Shown here: positions 17,257-25,430 of the stretch, one piece after another | Numbering within the stretch: position 1 is the stretch's first letter | Layout of the letters: each line of letters begins with the position of its first letter | Assembly (NCBI RefSeq): GCF_040187885.1 | Contig: NZ_JBDPLH010000011.1 | Coordinates: 1-64,000 of the forward strand | Direction of reading: 5' to 3' | Source of the DNA: Roseateles_E cavernae | GTDB taxonomy: Bacteria; Pseudomonadota; Gammaproteobacteria; Burkholderiales; Burkholderiaceae_C | Length of the DNA stretch: 64,000 bases | The notes under the pieces: model-generated | Databases searched by the model: none | What the model saw: the letters and a program-made list of their open reading frames with translations, nothing else | Told to the model about the DNA's origin: nothing | Made by a program: the position numbers and the translations under genes

Positions 17257-19023
17257 TCAAAAGGTTTCCCAGTCGCCATCGGCGGCGGCCATGGCGGCAG
17301 GCTTGGGACTGGGCGCGGGCGGCTTGGGCGACGGACGCGGCGCGGCGATCGGCTTTGCGGCAGCGACAGTTCTGGGAGCGGCCTTGGCCGGCGCCGGCTT
17401 GGGTGGGCTGGACGCCTTGACCGGCGCGGCCGCCGGCGCCAGCATCGCGCTGGCCTGCTTGCTGATGCGGAACTTGTCGACCGCCAGGGCCAGGCGCTCG
17501 GCCTGGTCCTTCAGGCTCTCGGCCGCAGCGGCGGACTCCTCCACCAGCGCGGCGTTCTGCTGCGTCATCTGGTCGAGCTGCACCACCGACTGGTTGACCT
17601 GGCCGATGCCGTCGCTCTGCTCGGCCGAAGCGGCGGTGATCTCGCCGATGATGTCGGAGACACGCTGCACGCTGGAGACGATGTCGCTCATCGAGCTGCC
17701 GGCTTCCTGCACCAGGCGGGCGCCGGTCTCGACGCGCTCGACGCTGGCGCCGATCAGGGTCTTGATCTCGCGTGCGGCCTCGGCGCTGCGCTGGGCCAGC
17801 GAGCGCACCTCACCGGCCACGACCGCGAAGCCACGGCCCTGCTCGCCGGCACGGGCCGCCTCGACGGCCGCGTTCAGCGCCAGGATATTGGTCTGGAAGG
17901 CGATGCCATCGATCACGCCGATGATGTCGCTGATCTTCTTCGAGCTGGTGTTGATCTCGTCCATGGTCGAGACCACCTGGCCGACCACCTGGCCGCCCTT
18001 GGCGGCCGCATTCGAGGCCGAGGACACCAGCTGGTTGGCGGTGCGGGCCGAATCGGCGGTCTGCTTGACGGTGCCGGTCAGCTGCACCATCGAGGAGGCG
18101 GCCTGCTGCAGATTGGAGGCGGTCTGCTCGGTGCGCCCCGACAGATCCTGGTTGCCGGTGGCGATCTCGACCGAAGCGGTGCGGATGCTGTCGGCCGAGG
18201 TGCGCAGCTGGCCCACCAGATTCTGCAGGGAGGCCTGCATATTCTGCAGCGAGCGCATCAGATGCGAGGCCTCGTCCTGGCCCTCGACCACGGCGGCGCT
18301 GCTGGTCAGGTCGCCCTTGGCGATCGCTTCGGCCAGCAACTCGGCCTCGGCCAGCGGCTTGCAGATGCTCTGCATATTCAGCAGGGTCAGCGGCACGACC
18401 ACGGCGGCGGCCAGGGCCAGCACGACGATGAAGGCGGTCAAGACCTGGCCCTGGGTGGCCTCGGCACGCTGCTGCGTGTCGGCGGCTTCCTGCTGCAGCG
18501 CGGCGCGCAGCTCATCGATCTGCTTCTCGGCCAGGGCCACATCTTCCTTGGCGCGGCCCAGCAGCTTGTCGGCCACGGCCGCGTTGTCATAGCCGCCGGC
18601 CTCCAGCTGGGTCAGCACCGGCTGGGCCTTGCTGGCATAGGCGTCCAGCAGGGTCAACACCTTGGCCATGCTGGCCTTGTCGCCGGCGCTTTCACCGCTG
18701 CGCATCGCCTTGGCGATCTCGGCGATGGCCTTGCGCGAGTCGTCCCATTTGGCGTGCATCGCCTTGACGGTCTCGGGCTTCTCGTAGTTGATGATCATGT
18801 CCTTCTCGAAGCGTCGCATCTCCCCCATGGCGTGAACCAGGCGGGTGACTTGGTTGGCTTCGCCGACGGACACTTCGGCGAACTGCTTGGTCTGGTCGCG
18901 CATCGAGTTCATGCCCAGCAGACCGACACTGCCCACGGCCAGCAGCAGCACCAGCACCATGGCGATCGCGCCAATCATGCGGGTGCGGATGCTGAAGCGG
19001 CGGAGCATTGCACTCATACTCAT
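17257..19023 (-). CDS. methyl-accepting chemotaxis protein with four-helix-bundle sensor
   Basis: 588 aa Tsr/Tar-type receptor. TM1 about 14-36 (MIGAIAMVLVLLLAVGSVGLLG), a short periplasmic 4HB_MCP-like helical domain (about 37-195), TM2 near 198-220, HAMP, the signalling hairpin with IAFQTNILALNAAVEAARAGEQGRGF, and a Pro/Ala/Lys linker ending in DWETF. The ATG has an upstream GAGG. It lies between cheA and cheW, 24 bp after cheA, so is co-transcribed with the core kinase. Ligand unknown; 4HB receptors often sense amino or organic acids. Confidence 0.94.
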   Translation of the reverse strand: MSMSAMLRRFSIRTRMIGAIAMVLVLLLAVGSVGLLGMNSMRDQTKQFAEVSVGEANQVTRLVHAMGEMRRFEKDMIINYEKPETVKAMHAKWDDSRKAIAEIAKAMRSGESAGDKASMAKVLTLLDAYASKAQPVLTQLEAGGYDNAAVADKLLGRAKEDVALAEKQIDELRAALQQEAADTQQRAEATQGQVLTAFIVVLALAAAVVVPLTLLNMQSICKPLAEAELLAEAIAKGDLTSSAAVVEGQDEASHLMRSLQNMQASLQNLVGQLRTSADSIRTASVEIATGNQDLSGRTEQTASNLQQAASSMVQLTGTVKQTADSARTANQLVSSASNAAAKGGQVVGQVVSTMDEINTSSKKISDIIGVIDGIAFQTNILALNAAVEAARAGEQGRGFAVVAGEVRSLAQRSAEAAREIKTLIGASVERVETGARLVQEAGSSMSDIVSSVQRVSDIIGEITAASAEQSDGIGQVNQSVVQLDQMTQQNAALVEESAAAAESLKDQAERLALAVDKFRISKQASAMLAPAAAPVKASSPPKPAPAKAAPRTVAAAKPIAAPRPSPKPPAPSPKPAAMAAADGDWETF

Positions 19024-19047
19024 TCGGATACCTCTGTAGCTTCGACT

Positions 19048-21171
19048 TCAGTGACGCGAGCGCCTGACCAGGCTGCCCACATCGAGAATCAGCGCGACGC
19101 GGCCGTCGCCCATGATGGTGGCGCCCGAGACGTCGGGCACCTTGCGGTAATTGGCTTCCAGGTTCTTCACGACCACCTGCTGCTGGCCGAGCAATTCGTC
19201 CACCAGCATGGCCACGCGGCCCCCTTCGGCTTCCACCACCACCATGATGGAGCTGACATGCTCGAAATCGAAACGCGGAACATTGAAAACCTGCTCCAAT
19301 TCCACGACCGGCATGTATTCGTCGCGCACCTCGACCACGCGGCCGGAGCCGCCGACGGTCTTGATGGTGTCGGCCTGGACCTGGAAGGACTCGACCACCG
19401 AGGCCAGCGGCAGGATGTAGACCTCGTCGCCGACGCCCACGCTCATGCCGTCCATGATGGCCAGGGTCAGCGGCAGACGCACCGAGACCTTCATGCCATA
19501 GCCTTCGGCCGAGTCGATCTCGACCGTGCCGCCCAGCTGGGTGATATTGCGCTTGACCACGTCCATGCCGACGCCGCGTCCCGAGACGTCGGTGACCTGG
19601 TCGGCGGTGGAGAAGCCGGGCGCGAAGATCAGGCCCCAGACCTCGGCGTCGCTCATCGAGTCGGGCGCATCGATGCCTTTCTCGCGCGCCTTCTTGATCA
19701 GCTTGTCGCGGTTCAGGCCGCGGCCGTCGTCGCGCACCTCGATCACGATGGAGCCGCCCTGGTGCGAGGCGACCAGGGTGATCGTGCCCTGCTCGGGCTT
19801 GCCCTTGGCGGTGCGTTCGGCCGGCAGCTCGATGCCGTGGTCGCAGCTATTGCGCACCAGATGGGTCAGCGGGTCGGTGATCTTCTCGACCAGACCCTTG
19901 TCCAGCTCGGTGGCTTCGCCCTGCGTGACCAGCTCGACCTTCTTGCCCAGCTTGGCGGCCAGGTCGCGCAGCATGCGCGGGAAGCGGTTGAACACGCCCG
20001 ACATCGGAATCATGCGGATCGACATCACCGATTCCTGCAGATCCCGGGTGTTGCGTTCCAGATCGGCCAGGCCGGAGGCCAGCTGCTGATACAGGGCCGG
20101 GTCCAGCTGGCTGCTGTTCTGCGCCAGCATGGCCTGGGTGATGACCAGCTCGCCGACCAGATTGATCAGCTGGTCGACCTTCTCGACCGAGACGCGCAGC
20201 GTGGACTGGTCCATGCCGCCGGCCGGCGGGCGGGCCTCCGCCTTGGCAGCCGGCTTGGCCACCACGGTCTTCGGTGCCTCGGCGGGCAACTGGGCCTGGG
20301 CTTCGAGCTCGGTGCCGGTGGTGCCGCCGGGCAGGCCCGGGGCGTCATCGAAGAAGCCGTAACCCGGATCCTTGCTCGGCGCCTCGGCCGGCGGCGCGCC
20401 GGGCGCTCCCTCGTGGAAGCCGAAGCCCGGACCCAGCGGCAGCAGCTTGACCTGCTCACGGGCCACATGGAAGGTGAAGAGGTCCAGCAGATCGTTGTCG
20501 GTGCTGCCGGTCAGGATCTTGTAGCGGCGCATGCCGTCGGAGGACACGCCGCCGTCCAGCGGCTCTATCGTGCCCAGATCGGTGATTTCCTTGAACAGAT
20601 CGACCAGGTTGTCGGCCAGGCTCAGGTCGGACAGCGGTCCGACCTGCAGCTCCAGCTCGCGTGCGGTCGGCTTGGCCGGCGCTGCGGCCGGCTTGGGCGC
20701 TGGTGCAGGCGCCGGCGCGGCGCTCTGCGCCACCGGAGCCGTCACCTCCTTGCCCTCGACCAGCGCACGGATGCTGGTCAGCAGATCGGTGGTGTCGACC
20801 GCCTCGGCCCCGGAGCCCTGGTGGCGGCCCAGCTGCGCGCGCAGCGCGTCGCCGGACTGCAGCAGGATGTCCACCATCGCGGCATTCGGTGCCAGCTCGT
20901 GGCGGCGCAGCTTGTCCAGCAGCGTCTCCATCTGGTGGGTCAGCTCGGCCACATCACCGAAGCCGAAGGTCGCCGCGCCACCCTTGATCGAGTGCGCGCA
21001 GCGGAAGATCGCGTTCAGCTCTTCATCGTCGGCGGTCTCGATATTCAGGTTCAGCAGCAGCTGTTCCATATTGTCGAGGTTCTCGCCGGCTTCCTCGAAG
21101 AAGACCTGGTAGAACTGACTCAGGTCAATGCCGGCACTCAGGCTTGCGCCTTCGGAGGTCATTTCTCCCAT
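19048..21171 (-). CDS. cheA: chemotaxis histidine kinase CheA
   Basis: 707 aa. P1/Hpt domain with phospho-acceptor His60 in HSIKGG; a P2-like CheY-docking region; an Ala/Pro linker; a P3 dimerisation helix pair (RVSVEKVDQLINLVGELVITQAML); P4 ATPase with HLVRNSCDHGIE (N box), VRDDGRGL and GRGVGMDVV; and a C-terminal CheW-like P5 (LPLASVVESFQV onward). Start at 21171 has AAGGAG six bases upstream; an in-frame ATG at 21162 lacks one. It follows cheY by 28 bp and leads into the receptor and cheW genes. It phosphorylates CheY (and CheB, not encoded here). Confidence 0.97.
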   Translation of the reverse strand: MGEMTSEGASLSAGIDLSQFYQVFFEEAGENLDNMEQLLLNLNIETADDEELNAIFRCAHSIKGGAATFGFGDVAELTHQMETLLDKLRRHELAPNAAMVDILLQSGDALRAQLGRHQGSGAEAVDTTDLLTSIRALVEGKEVTAPVAQSAAPAPAPAPKPAAAPAKPTARELELQVGPLSDLSLADNLVDLFKEITDLGTIEPLDGGVSSDGMRRYKILTGSTDNDLLDLFTFHVAREQVKLLPLGPGFGFHEGAPGAPPAEAPSKDPGYGFFDDAPGLPGGTTGTELEAQAQLPAEAPKTVVAKPAAKAEARPPAGGMDQSTLRVSVEKVDQLINLVGELVITQAMLAQNSSQLDPALYQQLASGLADLERNTRDLQESVMSIRMIPMSGVFNRFPRMLRDLAAKLGKKVELVTQGEATELDKGLVEKITDPLTHLVRNSCDHGIELPAERTAKGKPEQGTITLVASHQGGSIVIEVRDDGRGLNRDKLIKKAREKGIDAPDSMSDAEVWGLIFAPGFSTADQVTDVSGRGVGMDVVKRNITQLGGTVEIDSAEGYGMKVSVRLPLTLAIMDGMSVGVGDEVYILPLASVVESFQVQADTIKTVGGSGRVVEVRDEYMPVVELEQVFNVPRFDFEHVSSIMVVVEAEGGRVAMLVDELLGQQQVVVKNLEANYRKVPDVSGATIMGDGRVALILDVGSLVRRSRH

Positions 21172-21199
21172 GCTTTACTCCTTGTTGTGGCGCCAGGCC

Positions 21200-21562
21200 T
21201 CAGCGAATCACTTTGCCGATCACCTCGATCAGCTTGGCCGGATCAAAAGGCTTGACCAGCCAGCCGGTGGCGCCAGCGGCACGGCCGGCCTGCTTCATCT
21301 GGTCGCTGGACTCGGTGGTCAGGATCAGGATGGGGGTGGTTTTGAACTTGGGGTTGTCGCGCAGTTTCTTGGTCAGGCTGATGCCGTCCATGCGCGGCAT
21401 GTTCTGATCGGTCAGCACCAGATCGAAATCGCGCGAGCTGGACTTTTCCCAGGCATCCTGGCCATCGACCGCCTCAACCACATTGAAACCTGCGTTCTTG
21501 AGGGTGAAGGAGACCATCTGGCGCATCGAGGCCGAATCGTCCACAGCAAGAATTGAATGCAT
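21200..21562 (-). CDS. cheY: chemotaxis response regulator CheY (first copy)
   Basis: 120 aa from the ATG at 21562 (MHSILAVDDSASMR), preceded by GGAGAGAAAGCG; a start seven residues earlier lacks such a site. It is a stand-alone receiver: acidic pair Asp8-Asp9, phospho-acceptor Asp52 (TDQNMP), Thr in ILTTES and Lys in VKPFDP. It would carry the CheA signal to the motor protein FliM. The second copy at 50622-51014 is closer to the classical CheY sequence, so this one could be a phosphate sink or serve another output. Confidence 0.94.
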   Translation of the reverse strand: MHSILAVDDSASMRQMVSFTLKNAGFNVVEAVDGQDAWEKSSSRDFDLVLTDQNMPRMDGISLTKKLRDNPKFKTTPILILTTESSDQMKQAGRAAGATGWLVKPFDPAKLIEVIGKVIR

Positions 21563-21587
21563 CGCTTTCTCTCCGGATAACAAGCTG

Positions 21588-21614
21588 ATATCGGTTGAAC
21601 TTGAGAACTCTTTA
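21588..21614 (-). promoter_or_regulatory. FliA (sigma-28) promoter for cheY-cheA
   Basis: Minus strand TAAAGAGT, 11 bases, ACCGATAT, against the sigma-28 consensus TAAAGTTT-N11-GCCGATAA (6 of 8 in each element). The TAA of the -35 is the stop codon of the CheZ-like gene. Expected start of transcription is about 20 bases before the cheY ATG. This separates a cheY-cheA-mcp-cheW unit from the CheZ-like gene. Confidence 0.6.
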
Positions 21615-22070
21615 GAACAGTTCGATGGACCCTGCGTCCATTTCGTCCTGAGTCACGGGATTCGGGCGCAGCGGCGCGATCTCGACGACCGCCTCGCCGT
21701 CTTCGTCGTCGCCAAAGGTGTCGCGCGCCAGCTGGTCGGCGCAGTTGCGCAGGCGCTGGCTGGTGTGGGCGATCAGCTGGGTGGCCATGTCCTGGAACTG
21801 CAGCGCCGTGATGGCGCCGGCAATGTCTTCCATCACATGGTGCAGCGCGCCGCTGTCGGCGCCGGGGGTTTGAGCCGCCTGGCGCAGCAGGTTCTGGACC
21901 TGGCTGGAGGCGCTGTAGAAATGGCCGGACAAGGCCTCGCCGGCATCGTCGAGCAGGCGCTGCAGGCGCTCCAGATCATTGGTCACCGTCATCAGGTGGT
22001 CCTGCAACTCGGCGGCGGCCAGCAAAGGGAGCATGCCCGGCTCTTCGTCAGGGGTGGAGTTTTCGTTCAT
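21612..22070 (-). CDS. small CheZ-like chemotaxis protein
   Basis: 152 aa, helical and acidic at both ends. Residues 88-99 (TALQFQDMATQL) reproduce the CheZ phosphatase core: Asp94 and Gln98 are spaced as the catalytic Asp and Gln in CheZ's FQDLTGQ. The C-terminus (DEMDAGSIELF) is a short acidic-hydrophobic tail that may play the part of CheZ's CheY-binding peptide. It is shorter than CheZ (about 210 aa) and sits directly upstream of cheY, which supports CheY-P as its partner. Function is inferred from the motif and neighbours; a non-enzymatic scaffold is possible. Confidence 0.7.
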   Translation of the reverse strand: MNENSTPDEEPGMLPLLAAAELQDHLMTVTNDLERLQRLLDDAGEALSGHFYSASSQVQNLLRQAAQTPGADSGALHHVMEDIAGAITALQFQDMATQLIAHTSQRLRNCADQLARDTFGDDEDGEAVVEIAPLRPNPVTQDEMDAGSIELF

Positions 22071-22331
22071 CGGCTTCGTCGCTCCATGCTTGTTATGTGC
22101 TGACCTGGCTCAGACGACCGGATGCTCCGGTCATATCCGGGATCTTCGGCATTTCTTGTGGGCATGTCGACAGGACAATCGGCCCGAACTGGGCCTATTT
22201 CTTGGAATCGACCCGAATCCAACAAACCTGATGCGGGTTAACGCCGGATTGTGGGCTGGGCCGCGCTGCCGCTGATAGATAGCGGCAGGGCTGCCGTGAG
22301 TTGTTGCACATTCTTGGCATACTCCCGCCCC

Positions 22332-23477
22332 ATGACTGTTTCTAGCGCCGAGCGCCGCCTGCGTGTACTCCATGTTGAGGATTCGGAACTCGATCACCAA
22401 CTGATCGTGGCCCAGCTGCGCCGCGCCGGCCTGGACCTGGACGTGCACCGGGTCGATACCCTGGCCGAGGTCGCGCAGGCGCTGACCGAGGCCTGGGATG
22501 CCATCGTGTCCGATTACAACCTGCCCGGTTTCTCCGGCCTGGTGGTGCTGGACATGCTCAAGGAGAGCAAGCGCCTGATTCCCTTCGTGCTGGTCTCCGG
22601 CGAGATCGGCGAAGACACGGCCGTGGCGGCGATGCGCACCGGCGCCTCCGACTATCTGCTGAAGAACAATCTGGCGCGGCTGGCGCCGGCCCTGCTGCAT
22701 GCCATCGAGGCCAATGACATGCAGTGCGCCCGGCTGGAGGCCGACCGCGAGCTGCGCAAGAGCAAGCAGCGCCTGCACGAGCTGGCCGGCCATCTGCAGA
22801 CCAGCGTCGAGATGGAGCGCGCGGCGATCGCGCGCGAGATCCACGACGATGTCGGCGGCTCGCTGACCGCGCTGAAATTCGACCTGGCCTGGATCGCCCG
22901 CCATGCGCAGGACGCGGCGGTGCGCCAGCGCGTGCAGTCGGCGCTGGAGACGGTCAGCTACGCGATCGAGGCCAGCCAGCGCATCATGCACAACCTGCGA
23001 CCGGCCATCCTGGAGCAGGGCCTGGTCGCGGCGGTGCAGTGGATGAGCATGCGTTTCGAGCGCCGCACCGGCATCACGACGACGATGCGCACCAGCCATG
23101 AGCAGATCCAGCTGCCGGCCGGCGTGCCGCTGGTGGCCTACCGCACCGCGCAGGAGGCCTTGACCAATGTCAGCAAGCACGCAAATGCCAGCCGGGTCGA
23201 TATCGAGCTGAGCGTCGACTCGGGCGTGCTGACCCTGGAGGTCAGCGACAATGGGCAGGGCGTGGCGCCGGGCGATCTTGCCAAGGCGCGATCATTCGGC
23301 ATCCGTGGTCTGCATGAACGGGCCGCAACCGTTGGGGGATGGGTCGATTTGAGCAGCAATAGCAGAGGGACCAGCCTGATCCTGTCGGTGCCGCTCGAAG
23401 CGCCCGACGACAGCCTGGCCGACGACGAGGCCGGCCGCGCCGCCACCCATGATCCTTCCGCCTGGGGCTGCGCATGA
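22332..23477 (+). CDS. hybrid receiver-histidine kinase (NarX/DesK-type HisKA_3)
   Basis: 381 aa, no membrane segment. The N-terminal receiver has Asp61 (SDYNLP) as probable phospho-acceptor; it is followed by a HisKA_3 dimerisation domain with His171 in REIHDDVGGSLTALKFDL, and an HATPase with AQEALTNVSKHA, VSDNGQG and FGIRGLHERA. A kinase with its receiver at the N-terminus is likely driven by another phosphodonor rather than by a ligand. Its stop overlaps the next ATG (ATGA), so kinase and regulator are translationally coupled. Start at MTVSSAERR, 22332. Confidence 0.92.
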   Translation: MTVSSAERRLRVLHVEDSELDHQLIVAQLRRAGLDLDVHRVDTLAEVAQALTEAWDAIVSDYNLPGFSGLVVLDMLKESKRLIPFVLVSGEIGEDTAVAAMRTGASDYLLKNNLARLAPALLHAIEANDMQCARLEADRELRKSKQRLHELAGHLQTSVEMERAAIAREIHDDVGGSLTALKFDLAWIARHAQDAAVRQRVQSALETVSYAIEASQRIMHNLRPAILEQGLVAAVQWMSMRFERRTGITTTMRTSHEQIQLPAGVPLVAYRTAQEALTNVSKHANASRVDIELSVDSGVLTLEVSDNGQGVAPGDLAKARSFGIRGLHERAATVGGWVDLSSNSRGTSLILSVPLEAPDDSLADDEAGRAATHDPSAWGCA

Positions 23478-24115
23478 TCAAGGTGATCCTGTGTGACGAC
23501 CATGCGCTGATACGCCGCGGCATCCGCGACACCCTGTCCGATGCGGCCGATATCGAGGTCATCGGCGAGGCCGGCGACTATGGCGAGCTGCGCACGCTGA
23601 TGCGCCAGCCCGGCAAGGACTGCGATGTGCTGGTGCTGGACATCAATATGCCGGGCCGCAGCGGCCTCGACGTGCTGCATGTGCTGAAGGACGAGGGCAA
23701 CCCGGTGCGGGTGCTGATCGTCTCGATGTATCCGGAGGACCAGTACGCGATCCGCGCACTGAAGGCCGGTGCCTTCGGCTATGTCAACAAGGGCGGCGAC
23801 CCTCAGCTGCTGGTGGCGGCGGTGCGCACCGTGGCTCAGGGCCGCAAGTATGTGACGCCCGAGATCGCCCAGATGCTGGTCGAGAGCCTGACCGCGCCGT
23901 CCACCGAGCAGGCCCACCAGAAGCTCTCCGACCGCGAGCTGCAGACCCTGGTGATGATCGCCTCGGGCAAGCGCCTGTCGGACATCGCCGAGGAACTGAC
24001 CCTGAGCCCCAAGACCGTCAGCGTCTACCGCGCCCGCGTGCTGGAGAAGCTGGCCCTGTCGAACAACTCCGAGCTGACGGTTTACGCGATCCGCAACGGC
24101 CTGGTCGAGAGCTAA
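23474..24115 (+). CDS. LuxR/NarL-family response regulator
   Basis: 213 aa. Receiver with acidic pair Asp8-Asp9, phospho-acceptor Asp56 (LDINMP) and Lys in VNKGG; C-terminal HTH_LuxR with LSDRELQTLVMIASGKRLSDIAEELTLSPKTVSVYRARVLEKL. It is the DNA-binding partner of the upstream kinase, with a 4-bp overlap. Targets are unknown; the adjacent cyclase operon is an obvious candidate, although that operon has its own FliA-type promoter starting at this gene's stop codon. Confidence 0.94.
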   Translation: MIKVILCDDHALIRRGIRDTLSDAADIEVIGEAGDYGELRTLMRQPGKDCDVLVLDINMPGRSGLDVLHVLKDEGNPVRVLIVSMYPEDQYAIRALKAGAFGYVNKGGDPQLLVAAVRTVAQGRKYVTPEIAQMLVESLTAPSTEQAHQKLSDRELQTLVMIASGKRLSDIAEELTLSPKTVSVYRARVLEKLALSNNSELTVYAIRNGLVES

Positions 24116-24139
24116 AGCCGGCCGGCAGCGCGCCGATAA
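24113..24139 (+). promoter_or_regulatory. near-consensus FliA (sigma-28) promoter for the cyclase-receptor-YfiR operon
   Basis: TAAAGCCG, exactly 11 bases, then GCCGATAA: -10 perfect, -35 with TAAAG intact. The TAA of the -35 is the stop codon of the preceding regulator. The -10 ends only seven bases before the ATG at 24147, so transcription should begin at or within a few bases of that ATG. Confidence 0.75.
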
Positions 24140-24146
24140 AGCGCTG

Positions 24147-25430
24147 ATGGCAGACCAAGAACCGAGCGCCAAAGGTCGGCCGGCGCGGCCGCCCGAGCGC
24201 TCGCTGGTGCGTCGGCTGACGGCGCTCAATCTGACGGTGCTGGCCGCGACCCTGCTGCTGACCCTGGGCCTGATTGCCGGGGTCTCCTGGCTGGGCGCCC
24301 GCGAGCGCCAGGCCCAGGCCGCCGAGCAGGCCGCCCAGCTGCTGGCCCATGGCCTGGCGGCGATGCTGGTGTTCGAGGACCGCGCCGCTGCGGCCGCCGA
24401 GCTGGCCGCGTTCGCGCACCGCGCCGAGCTGCTGGAACTGCAGCTGCTGGACGCCCGGGGCCGGCTGTTCGCGCGCTGGCCGGTCGAAGGCGCCACACCG
24501 GCCGTCGTGCCGGCCTGGATCGGCCGTGTCATCGAGGGCGGTGAAATCCATGTCCATGCCCGGGTGCTGCAGCAGGGCGAGCCGGTCGGCCATCTGCTGC
24601 TGCGCGAGAGCCTGGCCGGTCTGGAGCAGGGGCTGCTGCGGCTGGCCGCGCTGACGGGCGTGCTGGCGCTGCTGGCCATCGTGCTGGCCGCTCAGGTGCT
24701 GAGGGCCGTGCAGCGGCGGGCGCTGGCGCCCATCGTCGAGCTGGCCGCGCTGGCCGAACAGGTGGCCGGTGACCATGACTATGGCCGGCGCGCGCCGGTG
24801 CGACGCCCTGATGAGGTGGGGCGTCTGAGCGAGCGCTTCAACGAGATGCTCAGCCGCATCGAGGCCGCCCAGCAGGGCCTGAACCAGCGCCTGCGCCAGG
24901 AGCAGGCCGCCGGCCAGCAGCTGCAGCAGCTGGCGCATCACGACAGCCTGACCGGCCTGCCCAACCGCCTGGCCTTCGAGCGCGCGCTGGCCGATCTGAT
25001 GGCGCAAAGCCTGCAGCACGATGAGCTGATGGCCCTGGTCTTCATTGATCTGGACAACTTCAAGCTCGTCAACGACGGCCATGGCCATGAGGCCGGCGAT
25101 GCGGTGCTGCGCGAGGTGGCGCGGCGTATGGGCGCGGTGCTGCGCGGCCATGACCGGCTGTGCCGCCTGGGCGGCGACGAGTTTGCGCTGCTGCTGCCCG
25201 AGTTGCCCGATGCCGCCGCCGCCGAAGCCCTGGCCCAGCGCCTGATCGCCGCCGTGCGCGAGCCGCTGTGGGTGGCCGGGGCACTGATGCCGGTCGGAGC
25301 GACCCTGGGCCTGGCCTTCTGCCCCGGTGATGCCGATACGCCGGCGACCCTGCTGGCGCGCGCCGATGCCGCGATGTATGCGGCCAAGCGGGCCGGCAAG
25401 AACTGCTACAGGCGGGCCACTGATGTCTAA
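24147..25430 (+). CDS. diguanylate cyclase with periplasmic CHASE8-like sensor and HAMP (YfiN/TpbB-like)
   Basis: 427 aa. TM1 near 28-50, a short periplasmic domain (about 51-165) resembling CHASE8, TM2 near 172-192, HAMP (about 193-245), then GGDEF with intact RLGGDEF near 341-346. Layout and length match YfiN/TpbB, whose activity is held down by periplasmic YfiR; a YfiR-family gene closes this operon. No ribosome site precedes the ATG, and the FliA-type promoter ends seven bases before it, which fits a leaderless mRNA. The stop overlaps the next gene by 8 bp. Confidence 0.92.
   Translation: MADQEPSAKGRPARPPERSLVRRLTALNLTVLAATLLLTLGLIAGVSWLGARERQAQAAEQAAQLLAHGLAAMLVFEDRAAAAAELAAFAHRAELLELQLLDARGRLFARWPVEGATPAVVPAWIGRVIEGGEIHVHARVLQQGEPVGHLLLRESLAGLEQGLLRLAALTGVLALLAIVLAAQVLRAVQRRALAPIVELAALAEQVAGDHDYGRRAPVRRPDEVGRLSERFNEMLSRIEAAQQGLNQRLRQEQAAGQQLQQLAHHDSLTGLPNRLAFERALADLMAQSLQHDELMALVFIDLDNFKLVNDGHGHEAGDAVLREVARRMGAVLRGHDRLCRLGGDEFALLLPELPDAAAAEALAQRLIAAVREPLWVAGALMPVGATLGLAFCPGDADTPATLLARADAAMYAAKRAGKNCYRRATDV

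Noticed and set aside
17206..21255. 1349-residue open frame on the plus strand across cheA and a receptor gene
   Set aside because: Antisense shadow of well-supported minus-strand genes.
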